Of a stretch of DNA of 25,152 nt, positions 7,672 through 15,356 are shown piece after piece. Source of the DNA: JADJOY01 sp046331705 [NCBI: bacterium] (GTDB taxonomy: Bacteria > JADJOY01); assembly GCA_046331705.1 (NCBI GenBank), contig JAXLQJ010000079.1, positions 1-25,152 of the forward strand, in the 5' to 3' direction. The position numbers were made by a program, and so were the translations under genes. Each line of letters starts with the position of its first letter. Position 1 is the stretch's first letter. The notes beneath the pieces were generated by a model that was not told the DNA's origin, ran no database searches, and worked only from the letters and a program-made list of their open reading frames with translations.

Positions 7672-8550
7672 AATGGAGCGCTGCCGAAACCCCAGCAGCC
7701 GCTGGAACCGAAACGACAGGACGTGGGCGCACACCGACAGCGTCTTCAGCCCGTAGAGCACGCTCATCTTCAGATTGACGCTCGACGCCTCGCGGAAATA
7801 GCGCGTCTCGACGGGGATCTCCTCCAGCCGAAAGCCGCCCGTGACGATCTGTCCCACCACCTCGGAGTCGAAGCCGAAGCCGTTCGAGTTCGACATGAAG
7901 GGGATCGACTCCAGGAAGTGCCGGCTGTAGGCACGCAGCCCCGTGTGGTACTCGCTCATCCGGCGGTTGAAGACGAGGTTCTCGATGGTCGTGAGGAAGC
8001 GATTGCCGAGATACTTGTAGAGCGGCATGCCGCCCGCCAGCGCGCCGCCCCGCGTGGCGAGCCGCGAGCCGAACACCACGTCGGCGCGACCGCTCACGAT
8101 CGGAGCGATGAGATCGGGCAGCACGCGCGGATCGTACTGGTAGTCCGGGTGCACCATGACGATCACGTCTGCGCCGCGGTGCAAGGCGGCCGTGTAGCAG
8201 GTCTTCTGGTTGCCGCCGTAGCCGCGGTTCTCGGGGTGCACGATCACGTGGATCCCGAGCTGGCGTGCCTTCTCGACGGTGGCATCGTGACTCGCGTCGT
8301 CGACCAGGATGATGTCGTTGACGACGTGCTTGGGAATGTCCGCGTAGGTGCGTTCGAGGGTCTTCGCGGCGTTGTAGGCGGGCAGGACCACGGTCACCCG
8401 GCGCACCGGCGCCGCGGCTGCGGCGACATCTCCAGCCGACCGCGGAGCGGTCCGGCTCGCATCGACGTCCGTCGCGGTGTGCACGGAGAGCGGGGCGTGA
8501 GTCACGGGGGTTGGCCGGTCCTTGCGAGCGCGTGCGGAACGATCCGTCAC
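7669..8550 (-). CDS. GT2 family glycosyltransferase (DPM-like, soluble)
   Basis: From GTG 8550 the protein has 293 residues. A GT-A nucleotide-sugar fold is shown by VTVVLPAYNAAKTLERT, then IILVDDASHDAT and the conserved HPENRGYGGNQKTC. The acidic metal site reads MVHPDYQYDP rather than a simple DxD, as I recall in one GT2 subfamily. No C-terminal membrane helices are obvious, unlike the second GT2 in the window, so it is probably cytosolic or peripheral. GTG 8550 is preferred because it overlaps the upstream stop as GTGA; a start at 8592 or a later GTG at 8505 is possible. About 40 low-complexity residues precede the domain. It sits between two radical SAM genes in one operon, suggesting it glycosylates a product they modify, or transfers sugar to a polyprenyl phosphate. 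Donor and acceptor cannot be read from sequence. Confidence 0.85.
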   Translation of the reverse strand: MTDRSARARKDRPTPVTHAPLSVHTATDVDASRTAPRSAGDVAAAAAPVRRVTVVLPAYNAAKTLERTYADIPKHVVNDIILVDDASHDATVEKARQLGIHVIVHPENRGYGGNQKTCYTAALHRGADVIVMVHPDYQYDPRVLPDLIAPIVSGRADVVFGSRLATRGGALAGGMPLYKYLGNRFLTTIENLVFNRRMSEYHTGLRAYSRHFLESIPFMSNSNGFGFDSEVVGQIVTGGFRLEEIPVETRYFREASSVNLKMSVLYGLKTLSVCAHVLSFRFQRLLGFRQRSI

Positions 8551-9989
8551 GGATGGGTGAGCACCTGCAGCCCGCGCCGGGTGTAGTTCCACAGCTTCAC
8601 GGGCGAGTCGATCGAGCGCAGCGTTCGGGCGAGATAGCTCGGACGCAGGTAGAACGAGCGCATCGCGCGGGTCTGGATCTTCTTGAGCTCGGCCGCGGTC
8701 AGCGCATAGCTGCGCGACACCGCCTGCTTCACGTTGCGTCCGGCGAGGCGTTCCTCGCCGAGCAAGCCTTCCTCGGTACAGATCTCGTGCAAGGGCGTGC
8801 CCGGGAACGGATAGGCGATGTGGAACTCGCAGAAATCACCGTCGAGCTTGCGCGCGAAATCGATGGTTTCCTGCGCGGTCTCGGCGGTCTCCCACGGGCT
8901 GCCGAGCACCCAGAAGAGGTAGGTCTTGAGCCCCACGTCCTTGCACGCCTGGATGGCCTTCTCCGCCTGCCCGAGCGTCGCGCCTTTCTTCATGTGGCGA
9001 AGGATCTCTTGATTGCCGGACTCGACGCCGAAGCCCACCATCCAGCAGCCGGCCTTGCGCATCTCCCGCGCACGCTCGGGGTCCATGGTGTCGACGCGGC
9101 TGTTGCAGACCCACTCCACGTCGAGGCGCGCCTCTTGGATGCGGCGGCAGAGCTCGATCGTCCACGACTTCTGCAGGGTGAAGGTGTCGGCGCGGAAGTA
9201 GAAGTTGCGGATCCCGAACCGGGTCACGCAATGCTGCATCTCCGCGACGATGCTGCCCGGTGAGCGCAGGTACGTATCGAAGCCGCTCAGCGTCGGCACC
9301 AGGCAATAGATACAACGCGCCGGACACCCGCGACTCGTCTGGATCGTGGTCTGCGGCTCGCCCGTATCCGGGCGAATGTACAGGCGGTTGTTCATGAGGT
9401 GGCGGGCGGGCCAGGGAAGGCTGTCGAGCTGCTCGAGGCGCGGACGATCCGCGTTGCGGCGGATCTCCCCATTCTCGCGGTAGCTGATGCCGAGCACGCT
9501 CGAGCGGTCGGTGGTGGTCAGCAGCTCGCCCAACAACTCCTCGCATTCGCCGCGGATCGCGACGTCGAGCTCCGGATGGGATGCGAGCGTTTCCGCGTCG
9601 TGAGTGGTGACGTGCGCGCCCTTGGCGATCGTGAGGACGTGAGGATTGCGCGCCTTCGCCCGCTGGCAGGCTGCCATGTCCCCCGGCAGCGTCGGGGTGG
9701 TCGTGCTGACGGCGAGCAGATCCGGCTGGAACACATCGAGGTCGAGCTCGAAATCGTCCCAGCCGAGCCCCTCCGCCGGATAGTCGACGATGCGCGCTTC
9801 CCATCCCACCTGCTCGACCATGGCGGCCATGTAGGCGAGGTCGATGGGGGCGCGCAGGACGCTGGTCGAGTTCTCGACCGGGACCTGACAACGATCGTCC
9901 CGGATGTAGTTGCCGGTCGGCGGGTTGATGAAGAGGGCGCGTCGCGCTGGCATGTGGATCGTTCCGACCGAGAGCGGACTGGTGAGCAT
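8547..9989 (-). CDS. B12-binding-type radical SAM protein, first gene of radical SAM/GT2 operon
   Basis: This is a 480-residue class B-like radical SAM enzyme. Residues about 16-155 resemble a cobalamin-binding domain (ALFINPPTGNYIRDD, IVDYPAEGLGWDDFELD, VAIRGECEELLGELL), and the SAM-cluster cysteines are Cys222, Cys226 and Cys229 (CPARCIYC). GVESGNQEIL is the usual SAM-contact strand, and FHIAYPFPGTPL matches the end of the barrel. The start may be ATG 9989 or ATG 9953 (MPARRALF), where similarity begins; neither has a strong ribosome-binding site. It overlaps the GT2 start by four bases. A promoter-like pair and an inverted repeat lie upstream. The family includes BchE, HpnJ and similar anaerobic-type C-C or methyl-transfer enzymes. 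The substrate here is unknown, though lipid or isoprenoid modification is a reasonable guess. Confidence 0.82.
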   Translation of the reverse strand: MLTSPLSVGTIHMPARRALFINPPTGNYIRDDRCQVPVENSTSVLRAPIDLAYMAAMVEQVGWEARIVDYPAEGLGWDDFELDLDVFQPDLLAVSTTTPTLPGDMAACQRAKARNPHVLTIAKGAHVTTHDAETLASHPELDVAIRGECEELLGELLTTTDRSSVLGISYRENGEIRRNADRPRLEQLDSLPWPARHLMNNRLYIRPDTGEPQTTIQTSRGCPARCIYCLVPTLSGFDTYLRSPGSIVAEMQHCVTRFGIRNFYFRADTFTLQKSWTIELCRRIQEARLDVEWVCNSRVDTMDPERAREMRKAGCWMVGFGVESGNQEILRHMKKGATLGQAEKAIQACKDVGLKTYLFWVLGSPWETAETAQETIDFARKLDGDFCEFHIAYPFPGTPLHEICTEEGLLGEERLAGRNVKQAVSRSYALTAAELKKIQTRAMRSFYLRPSYLARTLRSIDSPVKLWNYTRRGLQVLTHP

Positions 9990-10043
9990 CTCGCGCCGGC
10001 GACTCCGGGAACCGACGGCGAAACGCCTCGAATCGAAAGGCCA

Positions 10044-10073
10044 ATGTTAGCGTCGCCGCCGCTTCGACCGCAA
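10044..10073 (-). promoter_or_regulatory. Candidate promoter of the radical SAM/GT2 operon
   Basis: On the minus strand TTGCGG (10073-10068) and TAACAT (10049-10044) are 18 bases apart and end 55 bases before the ATG at 9989. The pair is a fair sigma-70-like match in otherwise AT-poor DNA. It is overlapped by the inverted repeat at 10059-10082. Confidence 0.4.
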
Positions 10074-10082
10074 GCGAAGCGG
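10059..10082. promoter_or_regulatory. Inverted repeat, possible operator
   Basis: Arms ccgcttcg (10059-10066) and cgaagcgg (10075-10082) form a perfect 8+8 repeat with an 8-base centre. It covers the -35 region of the minus-strand promoter candidate, the usual place for a repressor or activator site. No regulator gene is adjacent. Confidence 0.35.
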
Positions 10083-10128
10083 GTCTTCGCCTTGGGGACG
10101 TGCGCCGCGCGGCGCCTGCGGACGTGGA

Positions 10129-10158
10129 TTGACAGGGTGCGTCATCGTGCCGTAGCTT
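10129..10158 (+). promoter_or_regulatory. Candidate promoter of the polysaccharide locus
   Basis: A perfect TTGACA (10129-10134) and TAGCTT (10153-10158) with 18-base spacing lie about 140 bases before the TTG start at 10298. The 308-base divergent gap contains no credible gene. This would drive the first part of the plus-strand locus. Confidence 0.5.
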
Positions 10159-10272
10159 CCGCTCGCGTTTCTGGACCCGCCTGCTCCGGCGCGCTGGCGC
10201 GCCGGCGATGCGGCCCCCACGCGAGCGCGTCCGCAGCGTCGGCCAACCCCTGGTCCGCGGATGCGTTCGACA

Positions 10273-10288
10273 CCCCTGAGCCCAGGGG
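10273..10288 (+). promoter_or_regulatory. Hairpin overlapping the ribosome-binding site of the flippase-like gene
   Basis: Arms cccctg (10273-10278) and cagggg (10283-10288) pair around loop agcc. The second arm includes most of the AGGGGAG ribosome-binding site at 10284-10290 used by the TTG start at 10298. The hairpin could limit translation, or be coincidental. Confidence 0.35.
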
Positions 10289-10297
10289 AGCGATTCG

Positions 10298-11356
10298 TTG
10301 AGCGCCACCATCGACACGACCGCCGGCTCCGCGTCGCCCGACGCTCCCCGTGAGCGCGCTCGCGCGGGTCGCGGTTGGCGAGAGATCCTGGCCGTCGCGC
10401 TGACGATCGGGCTGGTGTGGTGGCTGCTGCGCGGCCTCGAGTGGGAGAAGATTCGCACCTTCGCCGCGAACATCCGCGCCGAGCTGGTGGTCGCGGCGTT
10501 CGCGATCTACGCGCTCAGCTACGTGGCGCGCGCGCTGCGCTGGCAAGTGTTGCTGCAGCGGCACGACCTGAGCTTTCGCGAGCTCTACCTCATCACGGCC
10601 GCGCACATCATGTACAACAACCTGTTGCCCAGCCGCATCGGCGAGCTCTCCTACGTGGTGCTGCTGAAGCAGAAGAAGGGTCTCTCCGCCGCCGATGGGG
10701 TCGTCTCGCTCGTGGTGTCGCGCTTCCTCGACTTCATCACCCTGGGTCTCATCTTCTTACTCTCGGTGGCCTCGTTTCGCGGCGCCCACTCGGTGGAGGC
10801 GTTTCGCAACCTGCCGCTGGTGGCGGTCAGCAGCGTGGTCCTGCTCTCCGGTGGGCTGGTCGCCATGCCCGCGCTCACGAGTCGCTTCCATCGCTGGTTG
10901 AATCGTGAGCTCGCCAGCGCGCCGCCGGAATCGTTCCGCGCCAAGGTCGAGCGCACCGCCGAGCGCATGGTGGAGACCTTCGAGCGCACCGCGGGAACGT
11001 CGAGCTATCTGAAGGCGGGGCTGCTCTCGCTGGTGATCTGGTACGCGAAGTTCCTGTCGTTCACGCTCATGGTGCACGCCATGCACGATGCCGGCACGGC
11101 GTCACGCATGAGCTTCTGGGGCGTCGTCATCGGGTCGACGGCGGCGGAGCTCACGACCATCACACCGTTCCACGGCGTGGCGGGGATGGGCACCTACGAA
11201 TGGGCGTGGAAGGTGGTCTTCCACGACGTGCTGGGCATCGACGAGCAGGTCTCGATCCTGACCGGCTTCGGCGTCCACGTCTTCCTGCTCTTCTTCTCGA
11301 TCGTGCTCGGAGGGCTCGCGTACCTCGGCCTGCGTCGCATCACGCGCCGCGCCTGA
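10298..11356 (+). CDS. Flippase-fold membrane protein (LPG_synthase_TM/UPF0104 family)
   Basis: This 352-residue integral inner-membrane protein has about eight hydrophobic segments (near residues 28-45, 62-80, 135-158, 172-192, 238-260, 272-290, 318-345 and weaker ones). The family signature NNLLPSRIGELSYVVLLKQ lies at 107-125 and FHGVAGMGTYEW at 291-302. Members resemble the flippase half of lysyl-phosphatidylglycerol synthase MprF and AglD-type proteins, and often accompany glycosyltransferases, presumably moving a lipid or lipid-linked intermediate. The N-terminal 25 residues are charged and cytosolic. The start is TTG at 10298, supported by AGGGGAG at 10284-10290. It is the first gene of the plus-strand polysaccharide locus. 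It is not a Wzx flippase by sequence, so its role in export is inference. Confidence 0.85.
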   Translation: MSATIDTTAGSASPDAPRERARAGRGWREILAVALTIGLVWWLLRGLEWEKIRTFAANIRAELVVAAFAIYALSYVARALRWQVLLQRHDLSFRELYLITAAHIMYNNLLPSRIGELSYVVLLKQKKGLSAADGVVSLVVSRFLDFITLGLIFLLSVASFRGAHSVEAFRNLPLVAVSSVVLLSGGLVAMPALTSRFHRWLNRELASAPPESFRAKVERTAERMVETFERTAGTSSYLKAGLLSLVIWYAKFLSFTLMVHAMHDAGTASRMSFWGVVIGSTAAELTTITPFHGVAGMGTYEWAWKVVFHDVLGIDEQVSILTGFGVHVFLLFFSIVLGGLAYLGLRRITRRA

Positions 11357-11425
11357 GCGCGCGAGACGATGGGGTGATGCGGGCCCGCGCGCGTCGGGCG
11401 GCGCGACCGTGAGCGGAAAGACCTC

Positions 11426-11989
11426 GTGGCGACACCGTTCGGACACCTGACGATCGGCACCGCATGGGCGCTGGTGTGCGCGGACCGACCCGCGTCGCCG
11501 CGCTTGCTCGCACTCGGCGCCGCGAGCGCCGCGGCCGCCGATCTCGATTTCCTGCCGGGGCTGCTGCTCGGCGATCCAGCCCGATTCCACCACGGCGCGA
11601 GTCATTCGGTGCTCGTGATGCTGGTGGCGTCGGCGCTCGTGCTCGCCGCTTGGCGCACACGCGCGCCGGTCGGCGGGCGTGGGGTGCTGCTCGTGACCGG
11701 CGCGTTTCTGAGTCATCTGGGTGCCGATTGGGTCACGCACGATCCCGGCGTGCGCCAGGGATTGCCGCTCGCATGGCCGCTCTCCTCGGCTCGCAGCTTG
11801 GGTCCGGTGTGGCTGGTGCCCGCCGTGGCGCGCGCGTGGCCGCCGACGTGGGAATGGCTCGCGCACACCGCGTGGCTCGTGATCACCGAGCTGGCCTTGG
11901 TGTTGCCGCTCTTGCTGGGCGCATGGATCCACGCCGGGCGCCCGGGTTCGTCGTGGGCTCGCTGGGGAAACGGAGGGATACCCGCATGA
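11426..11989 (+). CDS. YdjM-type membrane-bound metal-dependent hydrolase (DUF457)
   Basis: The 187-residue protein matches the YdjM/LexA-regulated inner-membrane hydrolase family. It has FGHLTIG at 5-11, the acidic ADLDFLPG at 38-45 (Asp39, Asp41), the histidine cluster FHHGASHS at 54-61 (His55, His56, His60) and SHLGADWVTHD at 96-106 (His97, Asp101). These residues would bind one or more metals at the membrane face. Hydrophobic segments fall near 26-48, 62-75, 87-103 and 145-170. Substrates in the family are not established, though a phospholipase C-like or lipid-phosphate hydrolase fold has been suggested. GTG 11426 is the start that keeps the conserved N-terminus. The stop overlaps the next GT2 start as ATGA, so it is coupled to polyprenyl-sugar chemistry. 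Removing a lipid-phosphate by-product is one possible job, which is speculation. Confidence 0.8.
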   Translation: MATPFGHLTIGTAWALVCADRPASPRLLALGAASAAAADLDFLPGLLLGDPARFHHGASHSVLVMLVASALVLAAWRTRAPVGGRGVLLVTGAFLSHLGADWVTHDPGVRQGLPLAWPLSSARSLGPVWLVPAVARAWPPTWEWLAHTAWLVITELALVLPLLLGAWIHAGRPGSSWARWGNGGIPA

Positions 11990-12990
11990 AACCGACGTCC
12001 GCACGAGCGGAAGCGCCGAACACGCCATCGCGGCCGATGATCTCGGTGGTGATTCCCGTCTACAACGAGATCGAGAACATCGACGCGCTGGCCACGGACG
12101 TGTGGTCGGCGCTGGGAGCGATCGGCAAGAGCTTCGAGGTGATCCTGGTCGACGACGGCTCGCGCGACGGCACCGTCGACGCGCTCCGGCGCGTCGCCGC
12201 CGCGAGACCCGAGGCGCGCGTGGTGCTGCTGCGGCGGAACTTCGGTCAGACGGCAGCGCTCAGCGCCGGCTTCGACCACGCCCGCGGCGAGGTGATCATC
12301 ACCATGGACGCGGACCTCCAGAACGATCCCCAGGACATCCCCAAGCTGCTCGAGGGAATCGAACAGGGCTACGACATCGTCGCGGGCTGGCGACTCCATC
12401 GCAAGGACCCGTTCGTGAGCCGGCGTTTGCCTTCGATGATCGCCAACCGGCTCATCTCGGCGGTCACGGGTGTCAGCCTGCACGACTACGGCTGCACGCT
12501 GAAGGCGTTTCGGGCCGACGTGGTCCAGCAGGTGCGTCTTTACGGCGAGCTGCACCGCTTCATTCCGGCGGTCGCGAACTGGATGGGCGTGAGCGTCCAC
12601 GAGGTTCCGGTCAACCACCGCCCGCGCCGCGCGGGCGTCTCGAAGTACGGCATCTCGCGAACGGTGCGCGTCATCCTGGACCTGATCACGGTCAAGTTCA
12701 TGGAGTCGTACTCCACGAAGCCGATCCAGATCTTCGGCCTGCTCGGGATCATGTCCGGGTTCGTCGGCTTCCTGGGCGCCGCCTGGCTCTCGGTGCAGCG
12801 CGTGTTCTGGGGCGTGAGCCTCTCCAATCGCCCGATCCTGCTGCTCTACGTGATGCTCATCCTGGTGGGTGTCCAGTTCATCAGCATGGGCCTGGTCGCC
12901 GAGATGCTCGCGCGCACCTACCACGAGTCGCAGTCGAAGCCGATCTACTACGTCAAGGAGCTGATCGAGCCCCAGCCGACGAGCGGCTGA
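11986..12990 (+). CDS. Membrane-anchored GT2 glycosyltransferase (GtrB/ArnC-like)
   Basis: This 334-residue enzyme has a GT-A domain at residues 18-235 with ISVVIPVYNEIENI, VILVDDGSRDGT and the metal-binding DAD at 108-110 within TMDADLQNDP, then GWRLHRKDPFVSR and the C-terminal KYGISRT. Two hydrophobic helices at about 243-268 and 279-304 anchor it in the inner membrane. This is the layout of polyprenyl-phosphate sugar transferases such as GtrB, ArnC and DPMS-like proteins, which move a sugar from a nucleotide donor to undecaprenyl phosphate. The ATG at 11986 has GGAGG at 11972-11976 and overlaps the preceding stop. It probably provides a lipid-linked sugar for decorating the polymer or the envelope. 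The sugar cannot be predicted. Confidence 0.9.
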   Translation: MKPTSARAEAPNTPSRPMISVVIPVYNEIENIDALATDVWSALGAIGKSFEVILVDDGSRDGTVDALRRVAAARPEARVVLLRRNFGQTAALSAGFDHARGEVIITMDADLQNDPQDIPKLLEGIEQGYDIVAGWRLHRKDPFVSRRLPSMIANRLISAVTGVSLHDYGCTLKAFRADVVQQVRLYGELHRFIPAVANWMGVSVHEVPVNHRPRRAGVSKYGISRTVRVILDLITVKFMESYSTKPIQIFGLLGIMSGFVGFLGAAWLSVQRVFWGVSLSNRPILLLYVMLILVGVQFISMGLVAEMLARTYHESQSKPIYYVKELIEPQPTSG

Positions 12991-13016
12991 GCAGGGCGAC
13001 GGCGCAGGGCGAGGCG

Positions 13017-13044
13017 CGTGCGCGCGGCATGGGCGGCGCGCACG
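13017..13044 (+). other. GC-rich stem-loop before the first GT4 gene
   Basis: Arms cgtgcgcgc (13017-13025) and gcgcgcacg (13036-13044) are a perfect nine-base inverted repeat with a ten-base loop. It lies 19 bases before the ATG at 13063 and has no T-run. It may be an RNA processing or stabilising hairpin, or chance in GC-rich DNA. Confidence 0.35.
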
Positions 13045-13062
13045 GCAGGGACGAGTGCTCGC

Positions 13063-14193
13063 ATGCGAATCGGAATCGACGCCCGGCTCGCGTTCGGCGA
13101 CTCGACGGGGCTCGGCACGTTCAGCCGCCGCCTGGTCGACGCGCTCAGCCGTCACGACTCCGGCAACGAGTACGTGCTCTACGTCGATCGTCCGACGCCG
13201 CCCGTCGAGCTGCCGGAGAACGTCCGCGTCGAGCTGGTACCGGGCCAGAGCCGAATCGCCTGGACGAACCTGCGCCTACCGCGCGTCCTTCGCCGCGACC
13301 GGATCGACCTCTACCACGCGGTCGCGAACTTCGAGCTGCCGCTCGCGTTCCGCGGCCTCAAGGTGCTCACCGTCCACGACCTCGTGCCGCTGCGCTTCCC
13401 GGCGACCGTGCCGTGGAAGCACCGACTCTTCTTCCATCTGTTCACGCGCCCGGCGCTCGCCGCCGCGGACCGGATCGTCGCCATCTCCGCGCACACGCGC
13501 GACGAGATCGTCGCCGCCTACGGCATTCCCGCGGCCTCCATCGACGTCGTGCCCAACTGGGTGACCGAGGCGTTCCACCCGCGCCAGCGGGACACGAGTC
13601 GGGAAACCGGGGCGCCCCGCGCCCGCTCGCGTCATGGGCTCGTCGACGACTACTTCGTGTTCGTCGGGGTGCGCGAGCCGAAAAAGAACCTCGATCGGCT
13701 GCTCGAGGCGTTCGCGGCGCTGGGATCGCCTCGCGGGCGCCGCTGCCAACTCGCCCTCGTCGGGCCGCCGGGCTGGAGCACCGACGACCTCGAGGGGCGC
13801 GTGCGTTCGCTGGGAATCGGCGACCGGGTGGTGTTCACGGGCCGTGTCCCGGAGGCCGACCTGATCGAGCTCTTGCAGGATGCGCGCGCGCTCGTCTTCC
13901 CGTCGCTCAGCGAGGGCTTCGGATTGCCGGTGCTCGAGGCGATGGCGTGCGGGACGGCCGTCATCGCGGCGCGCGCGGGCGCGCTGCCGGAGGTGGCCGG
14001 CGACGCGGCGCTCCTCGTCGACCCGCTCGCCGTGAGCGACATCGCCGCGGCGATGGCCCGCTTGCTCGAGGACGAGGAGCTCGCGCGTGTGCTCGGTGCA
14101 CGCGGCCAAGCCCGTGCGGGCCGCTGGAACGCCGCAGCCGCGGCCGAGCGCTGGGTCGCGCTCTATCTCGAATTGTTCAACGCCGTGCCATGA
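13063..14193 (+). CDS. GT4 family glycosyltransferase (first of three in tandem)
   Basis: This 376-residue GT-B enzyme begins MRIGIDARLAFGDSTGLG, the usual N-terminal strand and glycine loop. The donor-binding C-terminal domain shows VGVREPKKNLDRLLEAF at 201-217 and the E-x7-E motif SEGFGLPVLEAM at Glu284/Glu292, followed by GALPEVAGDAALLVDP. GT4 enzymes transfer a sugar from an NDP-sugar, often mannose, glucose or a related hexose, with retention. It is cytosolic or peripheral. A start 45 bases upstream is possible, but ATG 13063 matches the family N-terminus. Its stop overlaps the next gene as ATGA. It probably adds one sugar of the polysaccharide repeat unit. Donor and linkage are unknown. 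Confidence 0.9.
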   Translation: MRIGIDARLAFGDSTGLGTFSRRLVDALSRHDSGNEYVLYVDRPTPPVELPENVRVELVPGQSRIAWTNLRLPRVLRRDRIDLYHAVANFELPLAFRGLKVLTVHDLVPLRFPATVPWKHRLFFHLFTRPALAAADRIVAISAHTRDEIVAAYGIPAASIDVVPNWVTEAFHPRQRDTSRETGAPRARSRHGLVDDYFVFVGVREPKKNLDRLLEAFAALGSPRGRRCQLALVGPPGWSTDDLEGRVRSLGIGDRVVFTGRVPEADLIELLQDARALVFPSLSEGFGLPVLEAMACGTAVIAARAGALPEVAGDAALLVDPLAVSDIAAAMARLLEDEELARVLGARGQARAGRWNAAAAAERWVALYLELFNAVP

Positions 14194-15356
14194 GCGCGCT
14201 CGTCGCGCTGGATGCCCGCTGGATTCGCCCCGGGCGCGTCGACGGGGTGGGGCGTTACGTCGCTTCGCTGGCGCACGAGCTGGTGCGGCTCGAGGGCGAC
14301 GAACGCTACGCGCTGCTCTTCGCCGACGCGGCGCTTCGCGACGCCTTTCGCGAGCGAGCGGGCGCCGTCGGCGCCGCGGAGCTGTGGGTTTGCGAGATCC
14401 CGCTGCTCGGCGCCGCGGATGCGTTGTGCTTGCCACGGTGGCTGCGCGAGCGGCGGATCGACTTGATCCACGTTCCGCACGTGCTCACGTCGCCGTTTCA
14501 TCGTGGCTACCGGACCGTGCTCACGTTGCACGACCTGATCCCGTGGCAGGCACGTGGCCGCGAACCCGGCGCGCGGCTGGTGTGGCGTGCGTATTTCGCC
14601 ACCTGGTGGCCGCTGCGCTGCACGCTCGGCCGCGTGAGCCGGGTGATCGCCGTCTCCAACGCCACGCGCGACGCGCTGCAGACGCATGCGTGGATGCGCG
14701 TACCCGTGGAGGTGGTGCCCAATGGCGTCGATCTCGGATTCGCTGCCGGCGCCGGCTCGCGGGGCGAGACGAGCGCGAGGCTCGCGCCGACGGGTCCGAT
14801 CCTCTACGTCGGCCGCCTCGATCCGTACAAGAACGTCGCCGGCTGGCTGCGAGAGTACGCGACGCTGCCCACGCAGCTGCGCGAGCTCCACCCGTTGGTG
14901 CTCTGCGGCCATCACGACGCGCGCTTCGTCGAGCCTCTGGCGCGGTTGGTGAGCGAGCTCGGCCTCGCGGCGTGCGTCGAGCTGCGTGGCTCGGTCTCCG
15001 AGGCCGCGCTCGATCGCCTCTATCGCGAAGCGGCGCTCCTGGTGCATCCATCGCTGGAGGAAGGGTTCGGGCTCACGGTGCTCGAGGCGATGGCTCGCGG
15101 CACGCCGGTCGTCGCGTATCGGATCCCCGCGCTCGCGGAGATGGCCGCGGACGCCGCTTGCCTGGTCGATCCGCGCGAACCCGGTGCGCTGGCGGGCGCC
15201 GTGGCCGCAGTGCTCGGTTCGCCGCTCGCGTGGGCGCGCCTCGCCAGCGCGGGGCGCGCCCGCGCCGAGCGCTTCTCGTGGCGGCGCGCGGCGCTCGCCA
15301 CGCGCGAGGTCTACCGCGCGGCGCTCGCGGCCTCGCCGCTCGGAGTCGGGCGATGA
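14190..15356 (+). CDS. GT4 family glycosyltransferase (second of three in tandem)
   Basis: The 388-residue product is a GT-B enzyme starting MSALVALDARWIRPGRVDGV. Residues 93-115 (IHVPHVLTSPF, TVLTLHDLIPW) are typical of the acceptor-side domain, and VGRLDPYKNV at 207-216 with SLEEGFGLTVLEAM (Glu291/Glu299) marks the donor side. It is clearly homologous to its neighbours on both sides, differing mostly in the N-terminal half that selects the acceptor. Both ends overlap adjacent genes by four bases (ATGA), so the three enzymes are likely made in fixed proportion. It would add another sugar to the lipid-linked repeat. The donor cannot be assigned from sequence. Confidence 0.9.
   Translation: MSALVALDARWIRPGRVDGVGRYVASLAHELVRLEGDERYALLFADAALRDAFRERAGAVGAAELWVCEIPLLGAADALCLPRWLRERRIDLIHVPHVLTSPFHRGYRTVLTLHDLIPWQARGREPGARLVWRAYFATWWPLRCTLGRVSRVIAVSNATRDALQTHAWMRVPVEVVPNGVDLGFAAGAGSRGETSARLAPTGPILYVGRLDPYKNVAGWLREYATLPTQLRELHPLVLCGHHDARFVEPLARLVSELGLAACVELRGSVSEAALDRLYREAALLVHPSLEEGFGLTVLEAMARGTPVVAYRIPALAEMAADAACLVDPREPGALAGAVAAVLGSPLAWARLASAGRARAERFSWRRAALATREVYRAALAASPLGVGR

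Noticed and set aside
12102-14189. Single open frame of over 1000 codons ending at 15356
   Set aside because: Only the part from 14190 encodes a recognisable protein; the rest is an out-of-frame shadow of the GT2 and first GT4 genes.
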